A DNA stretch of 64,000 bases from Panacibacter ginsenosidivorans (GTDB lineage Bacteria > Bacteroidota > Bacteroidia > Chitinophagales > Chitinophagaceae), in the NCBI RefSeq assembly GCF_007971225.1, contig NZ_CP042435.1:2793501-2857500 (forward strand), written 5' to 3'. A program made the translations under genes and the position numbers. Numbering within the stretch: position 1 is the first letter of the stretch; each line of letters opens with the position of its first letter. This document shows, piece by piece, positions 46,079 through 55,209 of the stretch. The notes beneath the pieces are model-generated. The model made no database searches and was not told the DNA's origin. It saw only the letters and a program-made list of their open reading frames with translations.

Positions 46079-48076
46079 TTATAACATCTTTACTCTTATA
46101 ATATTAAATGAGTAAGGTGCAGCATCTAATGCAATACTTTTTCCTTTTATAGTTATAGCTGATTCATGTGGCGAAATCTTTGTTGGCTCGCTAAAAGAAT
46201 TTACGCTATAGAGATCATTGCTTTTTAAAACGACCGATTTTCCTTCTGCAGCAAGTTTCTTTATTCCCTGCAAGGAAATGGTATTCTTTTGTGATTTGTT
46301 TGATGCGTTCACCAGTTTAATGATCACTTCATTTGTCGTTGCATCAATTGCGGCTGTCGCAAATAAACTGTCCTGCCCTGTAACGGCATTATTGTCCATT
46401 GTAACAGGAATAACTTTTGTGCCCTTGTTAAGCGAATACATTTGCTGCACATAATAATCAGGCGTACCATAAGATTGCAGGTTGTTTACCCAGATAAGAT
46501 CGGGCGTCCATTGCCAGCCATCAATGTGTGCAAAAAGCGGTGCATAAGATGCCATAGAAACCACGTCTGCATTGCGTTCCAACCCGGTCATAAATGCTGC
46601 TTCTGACAAAGCAGACAGCCAGCAATTTTTTTGTTCGGCGTTTGTACCGTTTACATGCGATGCATATTCGCCGGCGAAAATTTTTGTTTCATTGCGGGGA
46701 AAAGTATCATAGCGTTTTACATTAGAGAAGAACCATTCCGGTGAGCGGTAATAATGTTCATCAATAAAATCTGCATGCATAGCACGCAATGTATCGTTCA
46801 GGTAATTAAACAAACTTCCATCCGGCGCAAAGCCAGAGCTGTTGATCAATTTGAAGTTTGGATATTTTGCTTTGATCGCTTTGGTAAAAATCTTTAAGCG
46901 TTCTACATATTGCGGGCCCCAGTTTTCATTACCAATTCCCATCATCTTTAAATTGAATGGCGCAGGATGACCCATATCTGCACGAACCTTTCCCCATTTT
47001 GTTGATACGTCGCCGTTTGCAAATTCTACAAGATCCAAAGCATCCTGTACATAAGGATCAAGCTCATCAATTGTTGTAACTTCTGCAGAATTAAATTGAC
47101 AAGCCATACCGCAATTCAATATAGGTAATGGTTCTGCGCCAATATCTTCTGCCAGTTGAAAATATTCAAAGAAGCCAAGCCCAAATGTTTGAAAGTAATC
47201 CGGCGCCGGTCTGTTTGCAAATTCTGTGTTCCAGCGGTTGATGATGAGTTGCCGTTCTTCAATTGGTCCGAGTGTTTTTTTCCATTGGTAGCGATGTTCC
47301 AGATCGTAACCTTCCACAATACAACCGCCGGGAAAACGAATAAACCCAGGATGAAGATCTGCAAGTTTTTGAATCATATCTGCACGCATGCCGCCCGGTC
47401 TGTTCTTCCATGTATCTGATGGAAACAAAGAGATCATATCAAGATCTATAACACCATTGCCTTCAAACCAGATGTTCATCTTTGCTTTCATCACTGTTGC
47501 ATTTGCCGTAAAACTTGCTGCAATTTTATGCCATACAATTCCTGCTTCATATGGTGTAACTGTTGTGCCGCCCAAAACATTATTGTTGCTATCAACTAAT
47601 TCAATATGCATTTTTATTCCCGGCGCATCCTGGTGATACATAACAGAGAAATCATAACGCAGATCTTTTTTTATACCCATGCCGCGAAAACCTTCATTTG
47701 TTAAACCGATATCTCCTTTTGCTGCGTCGTTTACTGTAACCCTTATGTAGCGGGGATTTGCCGTGTTTGCATCTTTTTTATTTATCACCAGCACGGGCGG
47801 ATTCATTGCAGCAATTTGCGGATCAGCTTTTTTTGACTGCTGAATCGTCCATCCCATCATTGGCTTTATAAATTCAAAGGAACGGTTCTTTACAAGCTCT
47901 GCATATATACCACCATCCGCACCAAGATTAATGTCTTCAAAAAAGATGCCCCACATCGTGGGCTGTATATCAGCTTTTGGCTCATTAACTTTTACAATTA
48001 AAGTGTGTTGTGCATTCGTTGTATTTATGCACAGCCATGATGCAAGCAAATAACAAACCGCTTTTATTTTTTCCAT
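46079..48076 (-). CDS. GH51 alpha-L-arabinofuranosidase (large form, 665 aa)
   Basis: The start is the second of two close methionines (MEKIKAVCYLLAS), which gives a cleaner signal peptide ending in TTNAQ. The mature protein begins with an arabinofuranosidase domain (PTMWGIFFEDINLGADGGIY), followed by a carbohydrate-binding-like beta insert (about residues 100-220) and the TIM barrel. Acid/base Glu is in MGIGNENWGPQY and the nucleophile Glu in IFAGEYASH. The C-terminal beta domain ends near residue 665. It releases terminal alpha-L-arabinofuranose from arabinan or arabinoxylan. It forms a unit with the mutarotase. Confidence 0.93.
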   Translation of the reverse strand: MEKIKAVCYLLASWLCINTTNAQHTLIVKVNEPKADIQPTMWGIFFEDINLGADGGIYAELVKNRSFEFIKPMMGWTIQQSKKADPQIAAMNPPVLVINKKDANTANPRYIRVTVNDAAKGDIGLTNEGFRGMGIKKDLRYDFSVMYHQDAPGIKMHIELVDSNNNVLGGTTVTPYEAGIVWHKIAASFTANATVMKAKMNIWFEGNGVIDLDMISLFPSDTWKNRPGGMRADMIQKLADLHPGFIRFPGGCIVEGYDLEHRYQWKKTLGPIEERQLIINRWNTEFANRPAPDYFQTFGLGFFEYFQLAEDIGAEPLPILNCGMACQFNSAEVTTIDELDPYVQDALDLVEFANGDVSTKWGKVRADMGHPAPFNLKMMGIGNENWGPQYVERLKIFTKAIKAKYPNFKLINSSGFAPDGSLFNYLNDTLRAMHADFIDEHYYRSPEWFFSNVKRYDTFPRNETKIFAGEYASHVNGTNAEQKNCWLSALSEAAFMTGLERNADVVSMASYAPLFAHIDGWQWTPDLIWVNNLQSYGTPDYYVQQMYSLNKGTKVIPVTMDNNAVTGQDSLFATAAIDATTNEVIIKLVNASNKSQKNTISLQGIKKLAAEGKSVVLKSNDLYSVNSFSEPTKISPHESAITIKGKSIALDAAPYSFNIIRVKML

Positions 48077-48136
48077 ATCGCGCAATTGATGAAAATTATT
48101 TTTGTAGTACAGGCTATAGTACCTGTGGCATCGCCT

Positions 48137-48247
48137 GTTGTGTCACTCACTTCATCGTTCAGAACTTTGATGAGCGGGCTACACGCCTCTCAAAGCCCGC
48201 CGCTATCAGCGCATAGCTGTTTTTAAAGTACAAGTGTGCGACGCAAC
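48137..48247. repeat. Inverted pair of intergenic repeat cores with a nested hairpin
   Basis: A subtype 2 core with a changed end (48137-48156, plus) faces a subtype 1 core with one change (48228-48247, minus). Between them lies a separate dyad, GCGGGCT at 48174-48180 and AGCCCGC at 48194-48200. Confidence 0.85.
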
Positions 48248-48286
48248 GAAAGCTACATACTTATTCCAATGCCCGGTTCAAAAAAT

Positions 48287-49831
48287 TTATTTTAACTCTA
48301 GTACCACTACAGAAAATGGCGGCAGCTTTACATTCAATGTATTTGCTTTTATACTTGCATCATTAAAAACTGCAGGTTTAATTTTATCAGGCTCATCAAA
48401 TGAGTTGTAGTTCTGCAGTTTTGAAGAGGTTAATATTCTTCCTGTAACATTACTTAGTTTTAAGCTGCTTATATCAACATTAATATTCTGTGCTTTGTGT
48501 GCATCTATATTTACCAGTGAAATATGTACCAGGCCACTCTTGTCTTTTGATGCAGAAACAGAAACCGCCGGCAGCTTTTGGTTATTAAGGCTATAATCGT
48601 TTGTCTTAACAGTTACCGGCAATAAGGCTGCATCCTGGTGCACATTGTACATTTCCATTACGTGATATGTTGGCGTAAGGATCATTTTTTCTTTGTCGGT
48701 TAGAATAACGGCCTGCAATACGTTGATGCATTGTGCAAGGTTAGCCATGCGAACACGGTCTGCATGATTGTTGAAAATGTTAAGCGTAACACCGGCAATC
48801 ATAGCATCACGCATAGTATTTTGCTGATATAAAAACCCTGGATTCGTACCTGGCTCCACGTCATACCAACCGCCCCATTCGTCAACGATCATCGCCACTT
48901 TTTTCTTAGGGTCGTATTTGTCCATGATAGCTGCATGCTTTGTAACCAGTTCATCCATCTGCAAAGCACTCTTCATGGTTGCGAAGTATTGGTCTTCGGT
49001 AAAATCTGTTGCAGAACTTTTGTGGCCCCAGTCAATAATGGAGTAATGATGCACACCAAGACCACCTAGCATATCAACGGGAATATTCTTCATTAAAGTT
49101 TCTGTCCAGTTGTAATCAGCATCGCTTGCGCCTGATGCAATGCGCATCAATCCGCCAGTGTTTCCCCAGTCTGTCATAAAAGTTGCAAACCTGCGAAACT
49201 CATCTGCATAATATTCCGGACGCATATTACCACCGCAGCCCCATGCTTCATTACCGATACCCCAAAATTTTACTTTCCAGGGTTGTTCCCTGCCATTTTG
49301 TTTACGCCAGTCGCTCATCGGGCTTTTGCCTTCGAAGTTTACATATTGTACCCAGTCGGCCATTTCCTGCGGAGAGCCACTGCCCACATTACCAGTCAAA
49401 TAAGGTTCGGCGCCAAGCAATTCGCACATGTTCAAAAAATTGTGTGTACCAAAACTGTTGTCTTCAGTTACACCACCCCACCATTTGTTTACGATAGTTG
49501 GTCTTTTGTCTTTTGGGCCAACTCCATCTTTCCAGTGATATGTATCGGCAAAACAGCCACCTGGCCAGCGCAGGTTGGGTATCTTTAATTTTTTTAGCGC
49601 ATCAATAATATCATTGCGTACACCATCTGTATTAGGAATGGTTTTGCTGGTATCGCCTACATAAAAACCACCATAGATGCAGCGGCCAAGATGCTCTGCA
49701 AAGTGACCATAGATGTTTTTGTTGATAGTTGTACCGGAAGTGCTATTTATTACAACTGTTGTCTGCTGAGCAAACAAAAACGAGTAAGTAAATAATGACA
49801 CGGCTAATAGTGACAAGCGTAATCGTTTCAT
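48287..49831 (-). CDS. GH51 alpha-N-arabinofuranosidase (compact form, 514 aa)
   Basis: The start is set at the Met of MKRLRLSLLAVSLFTYSFL, which leads into a signal peptide ending in FAQ; the open frame begins 11 codons earlier. Typical GH51 features are GHFAEHLGRCIYGG, RWPGGCFADTYHW, the acid/base Glu in FWGIGNEAWGCGG and the nucleophile Glu in IVDEWGGWYDV. It is the compact two-domain form without the extra insert of the neighbouring GH51. Two different GH51 enzymes in tandem suggest work on different arabinan linkages or chain lengths. A perfect operator-like dyad lies 51 bp upstream. Confidence 0.95.
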   Translation of the reverse strand: MKRLRLSLLAVSLFTYSFLFAQQTTVVINSTSGTTINKNIYGHFAEHLGRCIYGGFYVGDTSKTIPNTDGVRNDIIDALKKLKIPNLRWPGGCFADTYHWKDGVGPKDKRPTIVNKWWGGVTEDNSFGTHNFLNMCELLGAEPYLTGNVGSGSPQEMADWVQYVNFEGKSPMSDWRKQNGREQPWKVKFWGIGNEAWGCGGNMRPEYYADEFRRFATFMTDWGNTGGLMRIASGASDADYNWTETLMKNIPVDMLGGLGVHHYSIIDWGHKSSATDFTEDQYFATMKSALQMDELVTKHAAIMDKYDPKKKVAMIVDEWGGWYDVEPGTNPGFLYQQNTMRDAMIAGVTLNIFNNHADRVRMANLAQCINVLQAVILTDKEKMILTPTYHVMEMYNVHQDAALLPVTVKTNDYSLNNQKLPAVSVSASKDKSGLVHISLVNIDAHKAQNINVDISSLKLSNVTGRILTSSKLQNYNSFDEPDKIKPAVFNDASIKANTLNVKLPPFSVVVLELK

Positions 49832-49881
49832 AATAAAATCAGCTTTATTCTTTAAATATGACAAAAGCAGAATTTAAAGAT

Positions 49882-49900
49882 AAGTGTTATTATGACATTT
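49882..49900. promoter_or_regulatory. Candidate AraR operator before the compact GH51 gene
   Basis: AAGTGTTATTATGACATTT matches the dyad AARTGTNANNNTNACAYTT at all fixed positions, 51 bp before the start. It is identical in its outer six bases to the site before araB, although the centres differ. Confidence 0.6.
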
Positions 49901-49998
49901 ATTATTCCCCAGGCAGAAATTTTTTTTGAATCCGAAAGTCTTGCAGAAAAGTGCCACCGATATTTTGATAACACTTTCTTTGCCAGATAGATTTCAAA

Positions 49999-52803
49999 CT
50001 AATTATCCAGTGTTCTTATTACTGTTCTGGGGCCGCCATGCAGACCGGATTTGTTGAGACTATAGGTAAATGTAAGCAGGAAGTACCGTTGCAATACGTT
50101 ATATTTTTCATCAGTGATATAACCAAGGTTACTGCTGCGGCTGATACCTGTATTTTTCTTTAGCAGGTCAGCAATACTGAATTTTATTTCCCCCCGGTTA
50201 TTCTTTAATAATGATTTTGCAGCAGATACATTCCAAAGTGGTATGCTGGTATTAAAACCATCGAAGCGGCCGCTGTTAATGGTGTAGTTGAACTCATTAC
50301 TTACGGTGATCTTACCGGGAAAGTAATTGACCATTTCAAGTCCATAACGTTGCTGCAGGTAATTGTTGCCAGCATTTTGTTGCAGTGAGTATTTGCTGCT
50401 GCTGAAATTTAGCCGGGCGGTTACACGAATGTCGAGTTTTTCTTCAAGGTTAAAATCGTATGCAATGTTTGGACCGAACGAAGTATTGCTGATATTATTA
50501 CGCTGTGCATTTATATAAGAGACACTTTTGCCGAGGGTGGTGCTCGTGCCAATCTCTATTCTTGATTTCAGTTTCTTTAAAGGAAAACCATAATTGATGT
50601 TACCCATCAGGTTGTAAATACCATTTGCATTAGTGTAAGTACTGATTCTTGATCCATTTGGATTAATTATTTGTGCCTGAACAATATTGCCTGATGAAGT
50701 AGTGAAATTAAAAAACGCAAAAAGGTTTTTCCGCTCTATTGGATCAGCTGCAAAAAAATTGAGCATGATATTGTGATTATATTGTCTTTTCAACAAAGGG
50801 TTACCAATAATGATATTGAGTGGATCACTTACGTCTGCCACCGGTTGTAATTGTGCAATTCCAGGTTGAGTGGTGGATGTGCTGTATTGCAACCTTATGT
50901 TTTTCATTTTGCTGATATTGTATTGCAGCATAGCATTGGGCAACAAGTCAGTAAAATTTTGCAGTGTATTTTGGCTATGCGTATTGTCAGTGATTCTTAA
51001 AGTAGCAGACTGCAGTGAAGAACCAACTGTGAGATTTATTTTTTTCATATTGGTTCTAAAGTTGATGCTGCCTCCTGCATAGGTATAGTTACTTTTAAAA
51101 TCGTTGCTGAGCCTGGTATTCAGTACGTCATGTTTGCCCGATGCAGTATTGTAATCATAAGTTTGCTTATTGCTGTTACCAATATTGGCATTAATAAATG
51201 AAGAGAATTCCAGCAGTGATTTTTTCCCGATTGGTTCTGTATAAGTAAGATTGGCGCCACCATTTCTTGTGATTGCATCTCTGCTGTTCGTTTGATTGAT
51301 CAATGAATCGTTACTGCCCGCATCCGTATAAAATTTATTTTCTGAATATAAAGTTCCAGCAGATGTACTATGGTTATAGGTTGAATTTATATTTAAAGAC
51401 AACGTTCTTCCTTTCTTTTTAAATTTCTTTCTTAATAATGCCGTATTAACAAGATTAAATGCATCGGCATTTGAAGTGCTATTACTATAGCCTTCATTCA
51501 ATTTTATTTTATTAAGATCTTCTGAAGTATAGGTTGAAGCAGTTTGCTTACTTGTTTGCTGCCAGGTTGCTGCACTTGTTATTTTTAAAGAAAGGCTGCT
51601 GTCTATTTTCTGATCTAGTATAGCGTTCAAGCGATGCTGGGTATTATCATTAATACTGTTGCTTGTTTGAAACCGATTATAACTATTCTCCCCTGCAATG
51701 TATTGCGTGTTGATTTGTTTATTAGTAAGAAGGTGAATATCGCTGCCTGTATAATTAGCATTAAGGTCAGTTTTATTTTTATTCCATGCGTTATTATAAT
51801 TAAGGCCGCCTGCTGTTGTATTGGCAACACCCTGTTGGTTTTGACCAAGACCTGTGATTGGTAAGCTATTATCGTTATCATCATCTGTTCTTATTACAAT
51901 GCCGCCACCATTGCGCATACCCCGGCTCATTTCACCGGTGAAATTTAAAACATCGCTAATAGAAAACCCTTGCCTGTTTGTATTATTCGCCATAGCAATT
52001 AAAAACAATTGCTCGTCACCTTTGAATTTATTGATATTGGTTTGTGCATCATAACGTTTATCGTTGCCTGCACCGGCTGCTATTTTTCCAAACAATGCGT
52101 TGGCTTTATCTTTTTTTAGTTTGAGGTTGATGGTTTTTTCTGCATTGCCATCATCTACTCCTGTAAATGAAGACTGGTCGCTTTGTTTATCAAAAACCTG
52201 TACCTTATCTACTGCATCTGCAGGAAGATTTTTTGTAGCCATTTTTATATCGCCAGTAAAAAATTCTTTGCCATTTACCAGCACACGTTTTACTGTTTGT
52301 CCGTTTACTTTTACTGTACCATCCGTTTCAACTGTTACACCAGGCATTTTCTTCAGCATGTCTTCTACAACTGCATTGGGTTGTGTCTTAAAATTTTCTG
52401 TGTTGAACTCAAGTGTATCATTATTGATGGTAACCGGTGGACGTTTAGTATTTACAGTTACTTCACCTGCAGAACTAAGATCCTGCATATATACATCGCC
52501 AATATCCTGCGGGTTTGAATTGCCAATAATTTCTATAGGTTTCCAAACCGCAATATAACCAACATAAGAAGTGGAGATAAGGTATTTGCCTTTTTCAACG
52601 CCGTTCATTTTAAAATTACCTGCAGAGTCTGCTCTTGAAAAACTTACGAGTGTAGAATCTATTTGCCGCACCAGGGAAACAGTTGTATAGGCAAGTCCTT
52701 TATTTATGATGGAATCATATACTCTTCCTTGTATGGTAATTTTTTGTGAGAATAAAGAAAGAGATACAAAACATGAAAAGAAAATGTACAGCAGTTTTTG
52801 CAT
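49999..52803 (-). CDS. Outer-membrane beta-barrel protein with N-terminal CarboxypepD-like domain
   Basis: This 934-residue protein has a signal peptide ending in LSLFSQ. A carboxypeptidase-regulatory-like domain follows (about residues 20-110, ITIQGRVYDSIINKGLAY). Then comes a plug-like region with VEDMLKKMPGVTVETDGTVKVNGQTV (about 145-175) and VLVNGKEFFTGD. The rest is a barrel of the OMP_b-brl_3 type, related to TonB-dependent receptors. It lacks the features I would need to call it SusC, and no SusD partner follows. It might import oligosaccharides for the ara locus, but its substrate is unknown and another role is possible. Confidence 0.82.
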   Translation of the reverse strand: MQKLLYIFFSCFVSLSLFSQKITIQGRVYDSIINKGLAYTTVSLVRQIDSTLVSFSRADSAGNFKMNGVEKGKYLISTSYVGYIAVWKPIEIIGNSNPQDIGDVYMQDLSSAGEVTVNTKRPPVTINNDTLEFNTENFKTQPNAVVEDMLKKMPGVTVETDGTVKVNGQTVKRVLVNGKEFFTGDIKMATKNLPADAVDKVQVFDKQSDQSSFTGVDDGNAEKTINLKLKKDKANALFGKIAAGAGNDKRYDAQTNINKFKGDEQLFLIAMANNTNRQGFSISDVLNFTGEMSRGMRNGGGIVIRTDDDNDNSLPITGLGQNQQGVANTTAGGLNYNNAWNKNKTDLNANYTGSDIHLLTNKQINTQYIAGENSYNRFQTSNSINDNTQHRLNAILDQKIDSSLSLKITSAATWQQTSKQTASTYTSEDLNKIKLNEGYSNSTSNADAFNLVNTALLRKKFKKKGRTLSLNINSTYNHSTSAGTLYSENKFYTDAGSNDSLINQTNSRDAITRNGGANLTYTEPIGKKSLLEFSSFINANIGNSNKQTYDYNTASGKHDVLNTRLSNDFKSNYTYAGGSINFRTNMKKINLTVGSSLQSATLRITDNTHSQNTLQNFTDLLPNAMLQYNISKMKNIRLQYSTSTTQPGIAQLQPVADVSDPLNIIIGNPLLKRQYNHNIMLNFFAADPIERKNLFAFFNFTTSSGNIVQAQIINPNGSRISTYTNANGIYNLMGNINYGFPLKKLKSRIEIGTSTTLGKSVSYINAQRNNISNTSFGPNIAYDFNLEEKLDIRVTARLNFSSSKYSLQQNAGNNYLQQRYGLEMVNYFPGKITVSNEFNYTINSGRFDGFNTSIPLWNVSAAKSLLKNNRGEIKFSIADLLKKNTGISRSSNLGYITDEKYNVLQRYFLLTFTYSLNKSGLHGGPRTVIRTLDN

Positions 52804-52819
52804 AGCAGCATATTTGTTT

Positions 52820-52827
52820 CAAAAATA
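52820..52827 (-). promoter_or_regulatory. Candidate -7 box for the outer-membrane protein
   Basis: On the minus strand this reads TATTTTTG, matching TAnnTTTG, 16 bp before the start codon. A TTTG lies 14 bp further upstream, closer than usual for -33. Confidence 0.35.
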
Positions 52828-52890
52828 GCTGCGCTGTTTTGCAAACATGGTTAAGTAACCTGAGTGTAAGGTTAATGAATGTTAATGAAG

Positions 52891-52918
52891 CCCTCTAAAT
52901 CTCCCTAAAGGGAGACTT
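52891..52918. repeat. Short palindromic repeat of the CCCTAAAT...AGGGAGACTT type
   Basis: A perfect 7-bp stem, TCTCCCT / AGGGAGA, with a two-base centre and AAAT/ACTTT flanks. It resembles the copy at 15701-15723. Such elements are common between genes of many Bacteroidota. Confidence 0.6.
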
Positions 52919-53012
52919 TAAAACTATACAGAATAAACTTTAGTATTATAATACAAATTATTACTGTGAACTAATTTAGGATTAAACACTACAGTTGAAT
53001 TAATAACAAGTA

Positions 53013-53032
53013 GTACAAGAGTGCGACGCAAC
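53013..53032 (-). repeat. Intergenic repeat core, subtype 1
   Basis: A perfect subtype 1 core on the minus strand, 36 bp after the KAS III stop. With 54315-54334 it brackets that gene. Confidence 0.9.
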
Positions 53033-53068
53033 AGGTGATGCCATTTATACAAATGCAGGGCAAATAAA

Positions 53069-54139
53069 TTATACCCTATAACAAACAGCATTAATATTCA
53101 TACCTGCACCTACAGATGCAAATATGATCACATCACCTTTTGCTACACGATGACCGCTGATGGTTTCTTTTCTAACCATATCGTACAAGGTAGGAATAGT
53201 AGCTACGGAGCTGTTGCCCATGTTATGAATATTCATAGGCATAATATCAGCGGGCATAGAACTATTATATAATTTGTAGAAAGCCCTTAAAATGGCTTCA
53301 TCCATTTTTTCATTAGCCTGGTGAATGAATATTTTCTTAAGCTGATCAAGCGGTAATCCTGTTTTATCAAAGCAATCTTTCATTGCTTCGGGTACGTGCT
53401 TTAACGCGTATTCATATACTTTGCGGCCCTTCATTTTTATATAACGTATGCGCTGATCTGCGCCGGGGAAATTAGATTTACCAAAACTTATATAGTAAGC
53501 TTCCTCCATTGAATGAGATTGCGTGGAGCAACTCAAAATACCGCTATCCGCATCGTCGTTAAATTCCAATACACATGCACCTGCACCATCACTAAAGATC
53601 ATACTGTCGCGGTCATATACATCTATTACACGACTCAATGTTTCTGCACCTACCACCAATGCTTTTTTTGCAATACCCGCTTTAAAAAATGCATCTGCCT
53701 GTATTACACCCTGAAGCCAACCGGGACAACCAAACAACACATCATACCCAACACAATTTGGATTACGTATGCCAAGTGTATGCTTGATACGTGCAGCAAT
53801 AGAAGGCACTGTATCAGACTGTATATTATGCTTCATTACGTTGCCATAATTATGTGCAACGATAAGCTGGTCCAGCGTTTCAGGGTCAATATTCGAATCT
53901 TCTATTGCTTTTTTTGCGGCTATGGCGCCTATGTCTGATGTGGAAAGATCACAAGGCGCATAACGCCTTTCCTCTATGCCTGTTATTAATTTTAATTTAT
54001 CCACCACTTCAAGCTGCGAGCCTTTTACAGGAAAATGATCTTCACCATAAAATGTGTTGATGGCAAAATCACGGTTTGTTTTAATTTCAGAAGGGATGTA
54101 GCATCCTGTTCCGGTTATTATTGTTCTGAACTGACCCAT
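53069..54139 (-). CDS. 3-oxoacyl-ACP synthase III (KAS III, FabH-like)
   Basis: This 356-residue thiolase-fold enzyme carries the KAS III triad: Cys138 in DVLFGCPGWLQG, His in FIHQANEKMDEAIL and Asn in HNMGNSSVATIP. It catalyses the first condensation of fatty acid synthesis or a related acyl condensation. Family members of about 330 residues are housekeeping FabH. The inserted region around 35-50 (GEDHFPVKGSQLE) suggests a Bacteroidota-specific paralogue. It is a lone gene, so its pathway cannot be set from neighbours. Confidence 0.9.
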   Translation of the reverse strand: MGQFRTIITGTGCYIPSEIKTNRDFAINTFYGEDHFPVKGSQLEVVDKLKLITGIEERRYAPCDLSTSDIGAIAAKKAIEDSNIDPETLDQLIVAHNYGNVMKHNIQSDTVPSIAARIKHTLGIRNPNCVGYDVLFGCPGWLQGVIQADAFFKAGIAKKALVVGAETLSRVIDVYDRDSMIFSDGAGACVLEFNDDADSGILSCSTQSHSMEEAYYISFGKSNFPGADQRIRYIKMKGRKVYEYALKHVPEAMKDCFDKTGLPLDQLKKIFIHQANEKMDEAILRAFYKLYNSSMPADIMPMNIHNMGNSSVATIPTLYDMVRKETISGHRVAKGDVIIFASVGAGMNINAVCYRV

Positions 54140-54314
54140 AAAAATTTATCTGCGGAAGAAATTGTTATAAAAGGCAGGCAATGCTTTTTTGTAAATATAG
54201 GTAAATACAAAATACGCAATGAATTGTGTAGAATTTTGCCTGTTAAACAGCTGAAAATAATAGTTATAATGTGATTTTTTTTGAGCCGGGCTGAAGTGCT
54301 GCTACTATGCATCG

Positions 54315-54334
54315 GTTGCGTCGCACTCTTGTAC
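54315..54334 (+). repeat. Intergenic repeat core, subtype 1
   Basis: A perfect subtype 1 core, plus orientation, 29 bp before the stop of the small unknown gene. The conserved TGAGCCGGGCT flank begins near 54281. Confidence 0.9.
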
Positions 54335-54363
54335 TGCTTTTATTCTATTCAGCAGAATAGTTG

Positions 54364-54696
54364 CTACCATTTTTCTTCGTCCGGAATATCTTTATTAAAG
54401 TCACTGAATTTTTTCCGTGAAATAATTTTCTGCAATTGCCTTTCAATAATAGCATCCGCGATCAGCAAGCCAGCATCATCAGTGTTTTTTTCTGCAAGTA
54501 AGGCTTTCAATTTTTTTTCATTTACATCCAGCCTGTATAAAATGCTCACCAGTTTTTCAAAGTCATTATTAATAAGAAAATGAATGTATTCAGCCAGTTC
54601 TTTTCTGAAAAGCTGCTCAGAATTTTGAAGCACAAGCTTGTCGTCCGTTGCAAGTATTATCTGCTGCTGCAGAAGCTGGTTGTCTTCTGTTGTCAT
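54364..54696 (-). CDS. Small conserved-looking protein of unknown function (110 aa)
   Basis: I do not recognise this 110-residue, highly charged, mainly helical protein. It has no signal peptide, membrane segment or cysteine cluster. Notable stretches are FRKELAEYIHFLINNDFEKLVSILYRLDVNE (residues about 29-59) and a C-terminal FNKDIPDEEKW. Its ATG overlaps the stop of the DinB-like gene by four bases (ATGA), a strong sign of translational coupling and of being a real gene. A small adaptor-like role is possible, but nothing in the sequence shows it. Confidence 0.75.
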   Translation of the reverse strand: MTTEDNQLLQQQIILATDDKLVLQNSEQLFRKELAEYIHFLINNDFEKLVSILYRLDVNEKKLKALLAEKNTDDAGLLIADAIIERQLQKIISRKKFSDFNKDIPDEEKW

Positions 54697-55190
54697 AAAC
54701 TGTTGCTCATTGCGCCATGCAGAACAGCAGCCCTTACAAGTCTTTTGATAAGCATTATCTGGCCAAGATGATAATGCGCATGTTCTGTAATGCCATGCAA
54801 TGTTTTATAATAAGTGGAGTGACCTGTTACAGTAAGGTCATAGATCTTTTCTTCCGGAAATTTTCTTACTGCATCTGCGAGGTTTGCTGCCGATGCAAAA
54901 GCCGCATCTTTCAATTGCTGCCAGTCATGTTCATTTTTTATAGCTGGCACATTAAAACCATTGACCTCATCGATCTCAGGATTTATGCCCATTAAGCGCA
55001 TAGATACTACGTCGTTGTAAAAATTGAGATGATGCAGTAATGCTGCAATAGTATTATAAGATGCTTTTGTTACAGTAGTTGCTTCGCGGTAATCAATATC
55101 GTCAATGGTATCTTTTATATTAACATCGGTCCAGTTGTTTCCTTCAAACACTTCGGTAATGTGTTGTGCGATGAGTTCTGTTATTTTCAT
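54693..55190 (-). CDS. DinB-like four-helix protein
   Basis: The start is the Met of MKITELIAQH at 55190; the open frame extends 22 codons upstream into the neighbouring gene. The 165-residue protein has the DinB/YfiT layout of a four-helix bundle with histidine metal ligands: HHLNF near residue 50 and the C-terminal EHAHYHLGQIMLIKRL. Such proteins bind divalent metals and include thiol-dependent transferases. Function is unassigned. It overlaps the downstream 110-aa gene and lies 19 bp after the TIGR02757 gene. Confidence 0.82.
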   Translation of the reverse strand: MKITELIAQHITEVFEGNNWTDVNIKDTIDDIDYREATTVTKASYNTIAALLHHLNFYNDVVSMRLMGINPEIDEVNGFNVPAIKNEHDWQQLKDAAFASAANLADAVRKFPEEKIYDLTVTGHSTYYKTLHGITEHAHYHLGQIMLIKRLVRAAVLHGAMSNSL

Positions 55191-55209
55191 ATGTATGACT
55201 TTAAAAAGT

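Noticed and set aside
49948-49977. AAAGTG...CACTTT inverted repeat as another arabinose operator
   Set aside because: The spacing between half-sites (18 bp) differs from the 19-bp dyad and the inner fixed positions do not match. It may be chance.
53513-53938. 141-codon open frame on the plus strand
   Set aside because: It lies wholly antisense to the well-supported KAS III gene and its translation is Cys/His/Tyr-rich with no family features. It is a shadow frame.
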